From: Prostheceraeus crozeri
Lineage: Eukaryota > Platyhelminthes > Polycladida > Euryleptidae
Direction of reading: 5' to 3'
Assembly: GCA_907163375.1 (NCBI GenBank)
Contig: CAJQUW010003196.1
Coordinates: forward strand, 124,001 to 188,000
DNA: 64,000 nucleotides
The notes beneath the pieces were generated by a model, which worked only from the letters and a program-made list of their open reading frames with translations, ran no database searches and was not told the origin of the DNA. The position numbers and the translations under genes are program-made. Below are positions 46,064 through 53,704 of this stretch, piece after piece (position 1 is the stretch's first letter; each line of letters begins with the position of its first letter).

Positions 46064-46951
46064 ATGATGTTACCAAATGTTGGTGGAGGTGCATATATCC
46101 CGAATAATCGTGAATTAGAAATAGAGATAGAAAATTATATCATGAAAACTGGAGACGTTTTATCTGGTCCATTGCATCTTTCTATTCTTCCACAACAAAA
46201 TACAGAGTTAACAAATAAACAATATGTTGATACACAAATCAATGATTTAAAGGAAAAATATATAAACGATGTTTTGGTTCCACTGATGAATGAATTAAAG
46301 TTGCTAAAACTTAATGACAAATCATTAAACGAAAAATTATTAAAACTTGATAAAAAGGATAGAGAGCTAGAAGCAGATATAGCAAAACTTTTTAAAAAGA
46401 TTTCTGAACAATCAAAAATTTTAATATTACTTTCTTTAAATTTAAAATCTGCAGTCATTAAAAATAAACATCAGACCAAAATGTTAGAAGAACAATTAGA
46501 AGATGAAATAGAAAAACTTCCTGAAAGAATTAAAAAAAATTTAAAGCAGTTACAAACTACATTCCAAAAAAGTGTTGATGAATTAAGTTCTAAAATTACT
46601 CAACAAATGAAAAAGATGAATAGAATAATAAATGAAGTAAACTCACTTAATGAAAAAGTTGATAAAATGAAAAATCTTAAAATCAATTTAGAAAATGAAT
46701 TAAAGAAAAATTTACAAGAAAACTCTAAAGAAAATAAAGAACAGTTAGATTCTGTTAAAAGACAATTAGATGTTCTTAAAATTAAGTTAAATGCTCTTAA
46801 AACGGCGTTGAAGATTAATCAGCAGAAAATGCAAGTTAATAGAAAAGAAATTAAAGTACATCACACGCTGCTTGACGCAATAGATAAAGTGCAACAGGCA
46901 ATTAATAAAGTTATCTCGAAGTTGTTGTCCATTCACAAACGTAAATCTTAG
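46064..46951 (+). CDS. Polinton fibre-like coiled-coil protein
   Basis: 295 residues. The N-terminal block MKTGDVLSGPLHLSILPQ, then QNTELTNKQYVDTQI, is the motif found where phage tail-fibre and collar proteins repeat the M-x-G-x-L-x-G...P...A-x-x-K-x-Y-V-D pattern. From about residue 70 onward it is almost pure heptad-type coiled coil with no globular tip, ending IHKRKS. A trimeric stalk or attachment fibre of the particle is inferred. Next to the hexon block; frame whole. Confidence 0.55.
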   Translation: MMLPNVGGGAYIPNNRELEIEIENYIMKTGDVLSGPLHLSILPQQNTELTNKQYVDTQINDLKEKYINDVLVPLMNELKLLKLNDKSLNEKLLKLDKKDRELEADIAKLFKKISEQSKILILLSLNLKSAVIKNKHQTKMLEEQLEDEIEKLPERIKKNLKQLQTTFQKSVDELSSKITQQMKKMNRIINEVNSLNEKVDKMKNLKINLENELKKNLQENSKENKEQLDSVKRQLDVLKIKLNALKTALKINQQKMQVNRKEIKVHHTLLDAIDKVQQAINKVISKLLSIHKRKS

Positions 46952-47016
46952 CGTAAATATTAACGTAAATATTAACGTAAATATTTTTTCCCAAAAGTCA
47001 AATTTAATCCTAAAAA

Positions 47017-47508
47017 ATGCCTATAATTTATAAACACAATCTTAAACAATTTGCTTCAAATCAAAAAATTGCTCATGAACCACGTATGAATCCGGTTTAC
47101 CATTATGATAATAGAGAAACAGTCGGAACACAAAAGTTCCTAGGCACCGCAGGTGCCGTCCAAAAAGAAGGGGATGGCATCTTTTCTGGTATTGGTAGTA
47201 TCGTTAACTTAATTAAAAATAATAAAGATTTGATTACATCTGCTGCAAAAGGAGCAGCTGCTATAGGTAGTACAGCTAGTGCAATATCAAATGCTGTTAA
47301 ATCACAAAACGAATTAAAACAACTAGAAGCTATTCGTAAACTTAGGAATGATTCTGAAGAACTAAAAAAATTAAAAAAACTTTCAGATGAAACAAAAAAC
47401 AAAATTGCTAACATTGCTGTAGAGGGTGATAGTAAACATAATGAAAAAACAATTGAAGAAATAAGAGGTAATGGCGTGAGCAGCGGAGCTGGTCTAGCAA
47501 AATTCTAA
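47017..47508 (+). CDS. Polinton small particle protein, pVI-like candidate
   Basis: 163 residues. After a basic N-terminus a Gly-rich amphipathic stretch (GIFSGIGSIVNLIKNNKD then SAAKGAAAIGSTASAISNAV) leads into a coiled coil (LKQLEAIRKLRND). Near the C-terminus IRGNG fits the adenain cleavage consensus (M/I/L)xGx-G. Position just before the hexon gene and the amphipathic helix recall adenovirus protein VI, the membrane-lytic cement protein; this is inference. Confidence 0.4.
   Translation: MPIIYKHNLKQFASNQKIAHEPRMNPVYHYDNRETVGTQKFLGTAGAVQKEGDGIFSGIGSIVNLIKNNKDLITSAAKGAAAIGSTASAISNAVKSQNELKQLEAIRKLRNDSEELKKLKKLSDETKNKIANIAVEGDSKHNEKTIEEIRGNGVSSGAGLAKF
47143..47157. repeat. Hairpin 8 (in the 163-residue gene)
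   Basis: GGCACC-GCA-GGTGCC, read in frame as GTAGAV. Confidence 0.7.
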
Positions 47509-47603
47509 AATTATATTTTAGTAAAAATTTTTTAGTAATTTTTTTAGTAAAAATTTTTTTCTATCTGTGAGAAAAACAAAAAGTCAAATTATTTTTTATA
47601 AAA

Positions 47604-48938
47604 ATGTCTTCGCTTATCGAAAATAAATTTAGATTAGACGATCCTCCGTTCGTCAGTTATAATCAAAAAAAGAATGACTATATAAGAATTGCTATGAATC
47701 CCGGATCTTCCAGTAGAGTAAATACTGGAGGAGATTTAATCTTTGAAGTTGATAATCAGCAGAGTTATTTATATTTACCTGATTCATTTTTACACTGTGA
47801 ATATTCTTTATATAGTGATGCTAATTTTACAACACGATTACCAGATACCGATAATATTACACTAGAGAATAATTTTTTCCCAAGTTTATTTACACAAATG
47901 CATTTAGATGTTGCAACTCAAAATATAGAAACAATAAGTGATTCCCCAGGTGTAATTGATACAATGCTTAGATTTATAACAATTGGTGAAAATAATAAAA
48001 AGCATGAAATCGAAGGTTGGTTTCCTGATACTAATGATGGTATAATTGTTGATGATTTAACTCACGCTGGAACAGATGCCGCAGGAATTGCGAAAGATGT
48101 AGAAAATATTGCAAAACATTTAAATAAAACAAACAATACTGCATATAAAGAAAGACGTGAATTTAACAAGAAAAGTAAGCAAACAGTAAATTGGTCATTG
48201 TCTCCATTATTCGGTTATTTAGATTATGTTAAAATATCATATCAATTAAAATTTAAATTAATAATTCATCGTACAGCAAATAATGAATTAATCTTTTTTG
48301 GTAAGACTGGAAAAAAAGCATATTTAAAAATTGATAGACTTGAATGGTGGATTAAACATATTACTCCTAGTTTAGAGATTGAAACAGCTATTGCAAAAAG
48401 ATTAAATACTAACAAACCAATTCCAGTTAATTTTCTAAAGCGTACTGCTAGTTCAGTAACTTTTTCCGAACAAAGATTTAACTGGCATTTTACTAGAACT
48501 GCGAATACTCCAAGATATTTATTACTAACATTTCAAAGAAATAATTCTCCAAGTTTTGATAAGAACAATAATATTTTTCATATTAATACAATTCGAAGTT
48601 TACAAGTTTCATTAAATCAAACTCGATATCCAATTGATCCATTAAGATTCGATGATACCAATAATCAATTTATGGAAGGATATGATTCTTATCGAAATCT
48701 TTGTATAGAATTTGGAGTTGAACCACAATTAACTCCTGGAGATTGGAGACATTTATATCCAATTTTCTGCTTCGATTTAAGTGCACAATCAGAAGATATT
48801 ATTAAAAATGGTTGTGATGTAACAATTAATATTGAAAAAAAAGATTCCACAACTTCATTGATGGCTTATGGTTTATTGCTAGAAGATACAAAATATTCTA
48901 TTGAAGTTCTTAATGGAAAGATGGCCAGGATAGGTTAG
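47604..48938 (+). CDS. Polinton major capsid protein (hexon, double jelly roll)
   Basis: 444 residues, frame whole. The blocks MNPGSSSRVNTGGDLIFEVD, SQNIETISDSPGVIDTMLRF-type, LENNFFPSLFTQMHLDV, and FGVEPQLTPGDWRHLYPIFCF with FDLSAQSEDIIKNG near the end are characteristic of Polinton hexons. It would form trimeric capsomers. Preceded by TTTTTTATAAAA. A hairpin repeat follows the stop immediately. Confidence 0.88.
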   Translation: MSSLIENKFRLDDPPFVSYNQKKNDYIRIAMNPGSSSRVNTGGDLIFEVDNQQSYLYLPDSFLHCEYSLYSDANFTTRLPDTDNITLENNFFPSLFTQMHLDVATQNIETISDSPGVIDTMLRFITIGENNKKHEIEGWFPDTNDGIIVDDLTHAGTDAAGIAKDVENIAKHLNKTNNTAYKERREFNKKSKQTVNWSLSPLFGYLDYVKISYQLKFKLIIHRTANNELIFFGKTGKKAYLKIDRLEWWIKHITPSLEIETAIAKRLNTNKPIPVNFLKRTASSVTFSEQRFNWHFTRTANTPRYLLLTFQRNNSPSFDKNNNIFHINTIRSLQVSLNQTRYPIDPLRFDDTNNQFMEGYDSYRNLCIEFGVEPQLTPGDWRHLYPIFCFDLSAQSEDIIKNGCDVTINIEKKDSTTSLMAYGLLLEDTKYSIEVLNGKMARIG

Positions 48939-48946
48939 TAACCTGA

Positions 48947-48985
48947 GGACCTTTGGTCCAATCGGTTAAAGCCCAAGACTTCGTC
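48947..48985. repeat. Hairpin group 9 (after hexon stop)
   Basis: GGACC-TTT-GGTCC (48947-48959) and GAC-TTC-GTC (48977-48985), with a degenerate GGTTAAAGCCC between. It could act as a transcript 3' structure. Confidence 0.65.
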
Positions 48986-49130
48986 GTTTAATTAATTTAA
49001 TTTTTTTGATAACTTGAAATTTTGATAACTAGAATAGATTAAAATTTTTTTAGTAACTTAAAATTTTTTCATAACTAGAATAGATTAAAAATTCTTAACT
49101 TAAAATTCTTAACTTAAAATTTTCGTAACT

Positions 49131-49149
49131 TAAACTTTTTTTATTAAAA
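49131..49149 (+). promoter_or_regulatory. Conserved pre-start motif (small gene at 49150)
   Basis: CTTTTTTTATTAAAA directly before ATG. It is one of the best copies of the shared start-site motif of this element. Confidence 0.45.
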
Positions 49150-49263
49150 ATGTCGCAAGCGAAAAGTAATATTAATAATAAAACTGTTGAATTAAAATTA
49201 CGTAATATTGTTGACAAAAATACCCCTAAAACTATTACGATTAATAAAAAAAGTATTACATAA
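49150..49263 (+). CDS. Polinton 37-residue small open frame
   Basis: MSQAKSNINNKTVELKLRNI then a Lys/Thr-rich end. It has its own pre-start motif and ends 8 bp before the Met of the pX-like frame. Basic composition fits a core or DNA-binding peptide. No family recognised. Confidence 0.4.
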   Translation: MSQAKSNINNKTVELKLRNIVDKNTPKTITINKKSIT

Positions 49264-49271
49264 GTAAACCA

Positions 49272-49676
49272 ATGATAGAGAATATTCAATTACAAGAAGA
49301 AAAGAATGGCGGAATTCTCCCATTAATTCCACTAATAATAGGATGCATAGCTGCAGCAGGAAGTGTTGCAGGTGGGACAGCTGGTATTGTCCAAGCAGTA
49401 AATAAAAATAAATCAGAGAAGGCAGCATTAGAAGAACAAAAACGTCATAACAAAGAGTTAGAGAAAGTTGCTAGGGGTGAAGGGACATCGGAGATGTCTT
49501 CCAGGGCTTTACCCGAAGGAAAAGGAGTAGTAGATAATTTTATTAGTAAATTAAAATTAGTTGATGAAGGAAAACGAGTTCTTAAAAATATTGTCCACAA
49601 TGTTGATGATTTAATTGAAATTAAAGAAACTAAAGATGGTTCTGGAATATATCTAAGTCCTAGTATGATAAGGTAA
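49272..49676 (+). CDS. Polinton adenovirus pX-like core protein
   Basis: 134 residues. NGGILPLIPLIIGCIAAAGS then VAGGTAGIVQAVN closely resembles the C-terminal hydrophobic segment of adenovirus pX (GGFLPALIPIIAAAIG...). That is the feature used to name pX-like core proteins in adintoviruses. The rest is charged and Lys-rich. A hairpin repeat adds GTSEMSSRALPEG in frame. Likely particle-internal and membrane- or DNA-associated. Confidence 0.65.
   Translation: MIENIQLQEEKNGGILPLIPLIIGCIAAAGSVAGGTAGIVQAVNKNKSEKAALEEQKRHNKELEKVARGEGTSEMSSRALPEGKGVVDNFISKLKLVDEGKRVLKNIVHNVDDLIEIKETKDGSGIYLSPSMIR
49484..49514. repeat. Hairpin pair 10 (in pX-like gene)
   Basis: GACATC-GGA-GATGTC (49484-49498) and GGGCTTTACCC (49504-49514). 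The frame reads TSEMSSRALP, nearly the same peptide as in PolB on the other strand. Confidence 0.8.
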
Positions 49677-49683
49677 TAACCTC

Positions 49684-49698
49684 AGAACCTTTGGTTCT
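49684..49698. repeat. Hairpin 11 (after pX-like stop)
   Basis: AGAACC-TTT-GGTTCT, 8 bp after the stop codon. Confidence 0.7.
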
Positions 49699-49799
49699 TT
49701 TCGGTAAAACTTTTATTTTATCTTTTAAATTTTTTTTATCTTTTAAAATGAATTCTACAAATTCCGAAAATTTAATTAAATTAAAAATTTCTAATCAGA

Positions 49800-50290
49800 T
49801 TTATTGAATTATCTATTAAACAAAAATAAAAACTCAAACTGTCAGCATATTGGAGGTGACATACAAAAAACATTAGAAAACTTTCCTGGATTTATTTGGA
49901 GTAAATATTCGAAAGAAAAACATCTTCCTGGTCATTCATATACTGGGCCAGGAACTCGATTAGATATAAGACTAGATGAGAATAATAATCCGAAACCAGG
50001 TGAAGAACCAATAAATAGAGTAGATGCCGCAGCTTACAGGCATGATTTAGCTTATCGAAATCATGATCTAAGTTCTCGTCATGCAGCTGATAAGAAGATG
50101 ATTCAAGAATTAGATAGTATTCAAAATCCTACATTTAGAGAAAAAATTGAAAGAATGTTTGTTAAGAAAGCTTTACAAGCTAAAATATTATTCGGTCAGG
50201 GTTTAAATGAAACTAATAACCCTGAGAGCAACGCTCGAACTAATAACTCTGAGAGCAACGCTCGAACTAATAACTCTGAAAGCAACGCTC
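49800..50290 (+). pseudogene. Polinton phospholipase A2 domain (parvovirus VP1 type)
   Basis: The calcium-loop motif YTGPGTRLDIRLD and the catalytic RVDAAAYRHDLAYRNHD, followed by RHAADKKMI, match the PLA2 domain of parvovirus VP1 and of several adintoviruses. There it permits escape from endosomes. The domain is followed by three 9-residue repeats (SNARTNNSE), themselves made of a hairpin repeat. The open frame then continues into the integrase start. Confidence 0.75.
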
Positions 50291-50297
50291 GAACCTA
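50224..50297. repeat. Hairpin 12 in three 27-bp tandem copies
   Basis: GAGC-AAC-GCTC repeated at about 50225, 50252 and 50279 with linker GAACTAATAACTCT. Adds SNARTNNSE repeats between the PLA2 and integrase domains. Confidence 0.8.
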
Positions 50298-51107
50298 CGC
50301 GTCTGAAATTCATAAAGAATACAGAAGGCCTAAATATTTATTGAAAGTAAAAATATTTAATAAAGATGATATTTGGAGTGCTGATCTTATTCATATGCCG
50401 AATGAAAAAGATTATAAATACGCATTGACCGTTATAGATTTATATACACGATACGCTTGGGTAAAACCTTTAAAAAATAAAAGTGGTCTATCAGTTAAAT
50501 ATGCGTTTGAAGAAATCTTTAAAGAAAGTAATAGAAAGCCAAAAAATTGTTTGTTGATAAAGGATCGGAATTTTATAACCGAAACGTTCAGCCACTATTT
50601 GAAACAGACGAAAGTCATCGCCAAGGCTCAGTTTATTCAACTGAAAATGCAGGGAAGGCCGTAGTGATAGAAAGATTCAATCGGACGTTAAAAAATAAAT
50701 TATTCAAGAAATTTACTGAGCAAAGAAATCAGAAATGGTTGAAGATATTACCAGGAATTGTGGAAGAGTACAATAATAAAGTTCATTCTGGTATTGAAGA
50801 AACTCCAAAGAATGCTTCTGACGACCCTGATTTAGTACGAAAGAAAATATTCGAGAATAATTATTTGAATGAGAGTAATCCGAATTTGCAGAAACTTAAG
50901 CCGAAATTTAAAATTGGAGATAGAGTTAGAATATTTAAATATAAGAATAAATTTGAAAAAGGCTTTGTTGGCTATTGGACTAAAGAAATATTTGAAGTTT
51001 GCAAAATAAATCAAAGTTATCCGATTACTTATGAAATTAAAGATTTAGATAATGAGGATATCAGAGGCCGTTTTTATCAAAATGAATTACAGAAAACAGA
51101 GCTTTAA
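50291..51107 (+). pseudogene. Polinton integrase (retroviral type)
   Basis: DIWSADLIHMP with KYALTVIDLYTRYAWVKPLK is the first catalytic block of a DDE integrase. DKGSEFYNRNVQPLF is the second, and VIERFNRTLKNKLFK supplies the Glu. A C-terminal SH3/chromo-like part has KIGDRVRIFKYKNKFEKG. It would insert the element. Broken. Confidence 0.85.
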
Positions 51108-51141
51108 CCTTTAGGTGGCGCTTTAGCTAGCTTCGCTTGAG

Positions 51142-51630
51142 TTATAGATTGTTTAACTCTAACATAATATCTAGAAATGGTACTCCTTCCTGTAATTTAA
51201 ATAAAACATAAAGACATAATTGTCCACAATAAGTAGTGCCTGGTGTTTGAATTTGAAACGTATTGTATGTTCCCGTTCCAAGTAATTCTTTTACTTCATT
51301 TGTAGGGGGCAAACCGTATGAATCAAAATAATAGTTCTCAGCCTCCGGGCGGTCAAAATAATAGTTCTGCTGATGATTTTTAACGCCTGCTGACCAATGT
51401 ACACCTTTTTCATCTGACGTATGAAGATTTGTTATGAAATTTACAGTTATTGATGGAACTTTGTTCCGGGAACTGAAGGTTCCTGTTGGCCTATTTTTTA
51501 GGAATTGTAATTCATCCCTCATCAATATGTGAAAATTCTTTATTCCTAATCGATTAGCAATCTTATTTAAATCGAAATTCGTTGTTGTCTGTGTTCCATA
51601 TAATTTCAAGAACTCATTTATGTTGCTCAT
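51142..51630 (-). CDS. Polinton adenain-like cysteine protease
   Basis: 162 residues. KGVHWSAGVK supplies the catalytic His, NYYFDSYGLPPTNEV the acidic partner, TTYCGQLCLYVLFKL the oxyanion Gln and nucleophile Cys. The order His-Asp-Gln-Cys is that of C5/ULP1-type peptidases that mature adenovirus and Polinton particles. Preceded by TTTTTTTATTATAAA. Two hairpin repeats lie inside the frame. Confidence 0.85.
   Translation of the reverse strand: MSNINEFLKLYGTQTTTNFDLNKIANRLGIKNFHILMRDELQFLKNRPTGTFSSRNKVPSITVNFITNLHTSDEKGVHWSAGVKNHQQNYYFDRPEAENYYFDSYGLPPTNEVKELLGTGTYNTFQIQTPGTTYCGQLCLYVLFKLQEGVPFLDIMLELNNL
51329..51367. repeat. Hairpin 13 with flanking duplication (in protease)
   Basis: CAGCCTCCGGGCGG is flanked on both sides by TCAAAATAATAGTTCT (16 bp). 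The frame reads NYYFDRPEAENYYFD. Confidence 0.8.
51455..51483. repeat. Hairpins 14 (in protease)
   Basis: GGAAC-TTT-GTTCC (51455-51467) and GGAACTGAAGGTTCC (51469-51483), adjacent. Confidence 0.75.
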
Positions 51631-51666
51631 TTTATAATAAAAAAATTTCTTAAGGGACCCCTAGAA

Positions 51667-51847
51667 GTCAGAAGGGGGGGGGGTATTGATTTAAAACTGT
51701 TCTCTAATGATGTCTTTCCTTACTACTTAGTCAGAAGGGGGTATTGATTTAAAACATTTTTATAATGATGACTTTCCTTACTACTTAGTCAGAAGGGGGG
51801 GTATTGATTTAAAACTGGTCTCTAATGATGTCTTTCCTTACTACTTA
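51667..51847. repeat. Three ~60-bp tandem repeats
   Basis: GTCAGAAGGGGG...TATTGATTTAAAAC starts at 51667, 51730 and 51788. Units differ mainly in G-run length. Lies upstream of the protease start. Confidence 0.85.
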
Positions 51848-51934
51848 TTCAATTTTGAAATGATTTAATTTAATCTAATTTAAACGTTACAGTGTTGCAT
51901 TGTATTAGTAGAGTTGGTGTTTCGCTCATCTTTT

Positions 51935-52075
51935 ATCAATAGTAATTCATTACTCATCAATATGTGAAAATTCTTTATTCCCAATTGCTTAGCAATCTCA
52001 TTTAAATCGAAATTTAATGTGGTTTTGTTTGCTGTATATTTTTAGAATGTCTCTAATGTTTCTCATTTTTATAGA
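51935..52075 (-). pseudogene. Partial duplicate of the protease 5' region
   Basis: About 140 bp resemble 51500-51632: CATCAATATGTGAAAATTCT, AGCAATCTCATTTAAATCG. Diverged; only the N-terminal part of the protease is represented. Confidence 0.65.
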
Positions 52076-52198
52076 AGATACAATGTTTCTATTATATTCC
52101 CGTAAATGAGAAATTAAAAACAACACATGGATATTTCAATTTGGTTACAACCACTTTGCATACATTCAATTTGGATACATTGAAATACATGTAAATTT

Positions 52199-52585
52199 GT
52201 CCACGCGAGGACAAGGTTTCATTGGATGAGAGAAAAATGACGTCATATAACAACATAATGAAAATGATTGAAAACAGGAAATAACATTGCATTTAAAACA
52301 GGAAATAACATTGCATTTAAAACCGACAGATACAAATTTTCTAAACAATGGGTTTTCTGTCCACGCGAGGACAAGGTTTCATTGGATGAAACACTCTATT
52401 GTATTTACATGTGCAAGAGGAAATAACATTGCATTTAAAACAGGAAATAACATTGCATTTAAAACCGACAGATACAAATTTTCTAAACAATGGGTTTTCT
52501 GTCCACGCGAGGACAAGGTTTCATTGGATGAGAGAAAAATGACGTCATATAACAACATAATGAAAATGATTGAAAACAGAAGGGT
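52199..52585. repeat. Complex tandem repeats
   Basis: TGTCCACGCGAGGACAAGG occurs at 52199, 52359 and 52500. AGGAAATAACATTGCATTTA occurs four times in two adjacent pairs. The last unit repeats the first (GAGAAAAATGACGTCATAT). GTCCACGCGAGGAC is itself hairpin-forming. Confidence 0.85.
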
Positions 52586-52592
52586 TGAATAA

Positions 52593-53261
52593 TCAATTAT
52601 TCCAAAAACCCTCATCCTGTGAAAAACACTGCTCCAAGATTGAAAGATTAGTTTTTAACAGTCGTATAGGAAGCGAGACTCTACAAAGAGTCTGATATTT
52701 ATCTGCCAGTTTTGCCAACTTCATTGCGAAACTCAATTCAGTTCGTGAAAAGTTAATATTGTGATGTTTTAAGAGATATGTGAAATCTGCTTTATTATTC
52801 TCACACAAGGATAATATATGATTTGCGTGTTTTCCAATAAAAATTTTACATGTGACACTCAAAAGATGGCTTTGTTTTTCGTATTTCAAGTGTTGTTTCA
52901 AAGAATTCACTGTCGTTGAAATGTCCCCCGCCGGTTCTGTAAAATATTCCACTGATTCGATGAATGTATGACGTTCAACAACACTTTCCTTCAACTGTTT
53001 TGTAAATGTTTCGATTCTGAAGGGAAGTGCTGCTTCCTTCTTTGCTCTGGCTGCGATTTTATGTTGCTCTTTGTATGCTTTTCGAGCAGAACGTATAGCG
53101 TCAGGATTGAAGAGTAGAGGCGCTTTCTTCACTTGCTGGTCTATATACGAAAAGTATTCAGAATGTTTCTCCGATGGAATGAACAAATCCGCAATATTTT
53201 TGAAGAACTCTGGAAGTACCGTTGCTATGTTGGCTTGTTGTTCAACGACTGCTTGACTCAT
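52593..53261 (-). CDS. Unknown 222-residue helical protein in the Polinton
   Basis: A whole frame starting MSQAVVEQQANIATVLPEFF. Predominantly helical and charged, with a conserved-looking C-terminus FAMKLAKLADKYQTLC and SLPIRLLKTNLSILEQ. Its codons are clearly richer in G+C than the AT-rich genes to its left, and it has no T-run/A-run start motif. It lies between a repeat block and the right inverted repeat. It may be cargo acquired from elsewhere, a nested element's gene, or a lineage-specific Polinton gene. No domain recognised. Confidence 0.5.
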   Translation of the reverse strand: MSQAVVEQQANIATVLPEFFKNIADLFIPSEKHSEYFSYIDQQVKKAPLLFNPDAIRSARKAYKEQHKIAARAKKEAALPFRIETFTKQLKESVVERHTFIESVEYFTEPAGDISTTVNSLKQHLKYEKQSHLLSVTCKIFIGKHANHILSLCENNKADFTYLLKHHNINFSRTELSFAMKLAKLADKYQTLCRVSLPIRLLKTNLSILEQCFSQDEGFWNN

Positions 53262-53704
53262 GATTGACGGATAAATTAGTACAAATCACTATGTTCAAAA
53301 TATAAGAATAACGTAATTAAAGATAGCGGAACGATGAGAGCAAGCAGATGATAAGTGTTGATTGAAATAATAACACAACAATCTGAGCACACGATACAAT
53401 GACAGACGAGAGAGATAAATGAAAACAGTACAGCTGGCAGATATCTTAACGTCATACGGATGTGCTGACGCACTAACAAGAATTAAAACAACTCGCCTAA
53501 CGTACAATTAAAATGTATTGTTTCACAGAGTAGTAGCAGCTGTTTGTTCTTTCATACATTGTTTCCTTTCAAATGTTTGAGTTGGAGGACACAGCTCTTT
53601 ACACTGAAATGCCTTTTATTCATAAATGCGAGAAGCAGATGTTCTCTACAATTGAGTGTTTATCTGAGTGCAATGCAGTAGATAAATTGTAAGAACGCCA
53701 GGAG

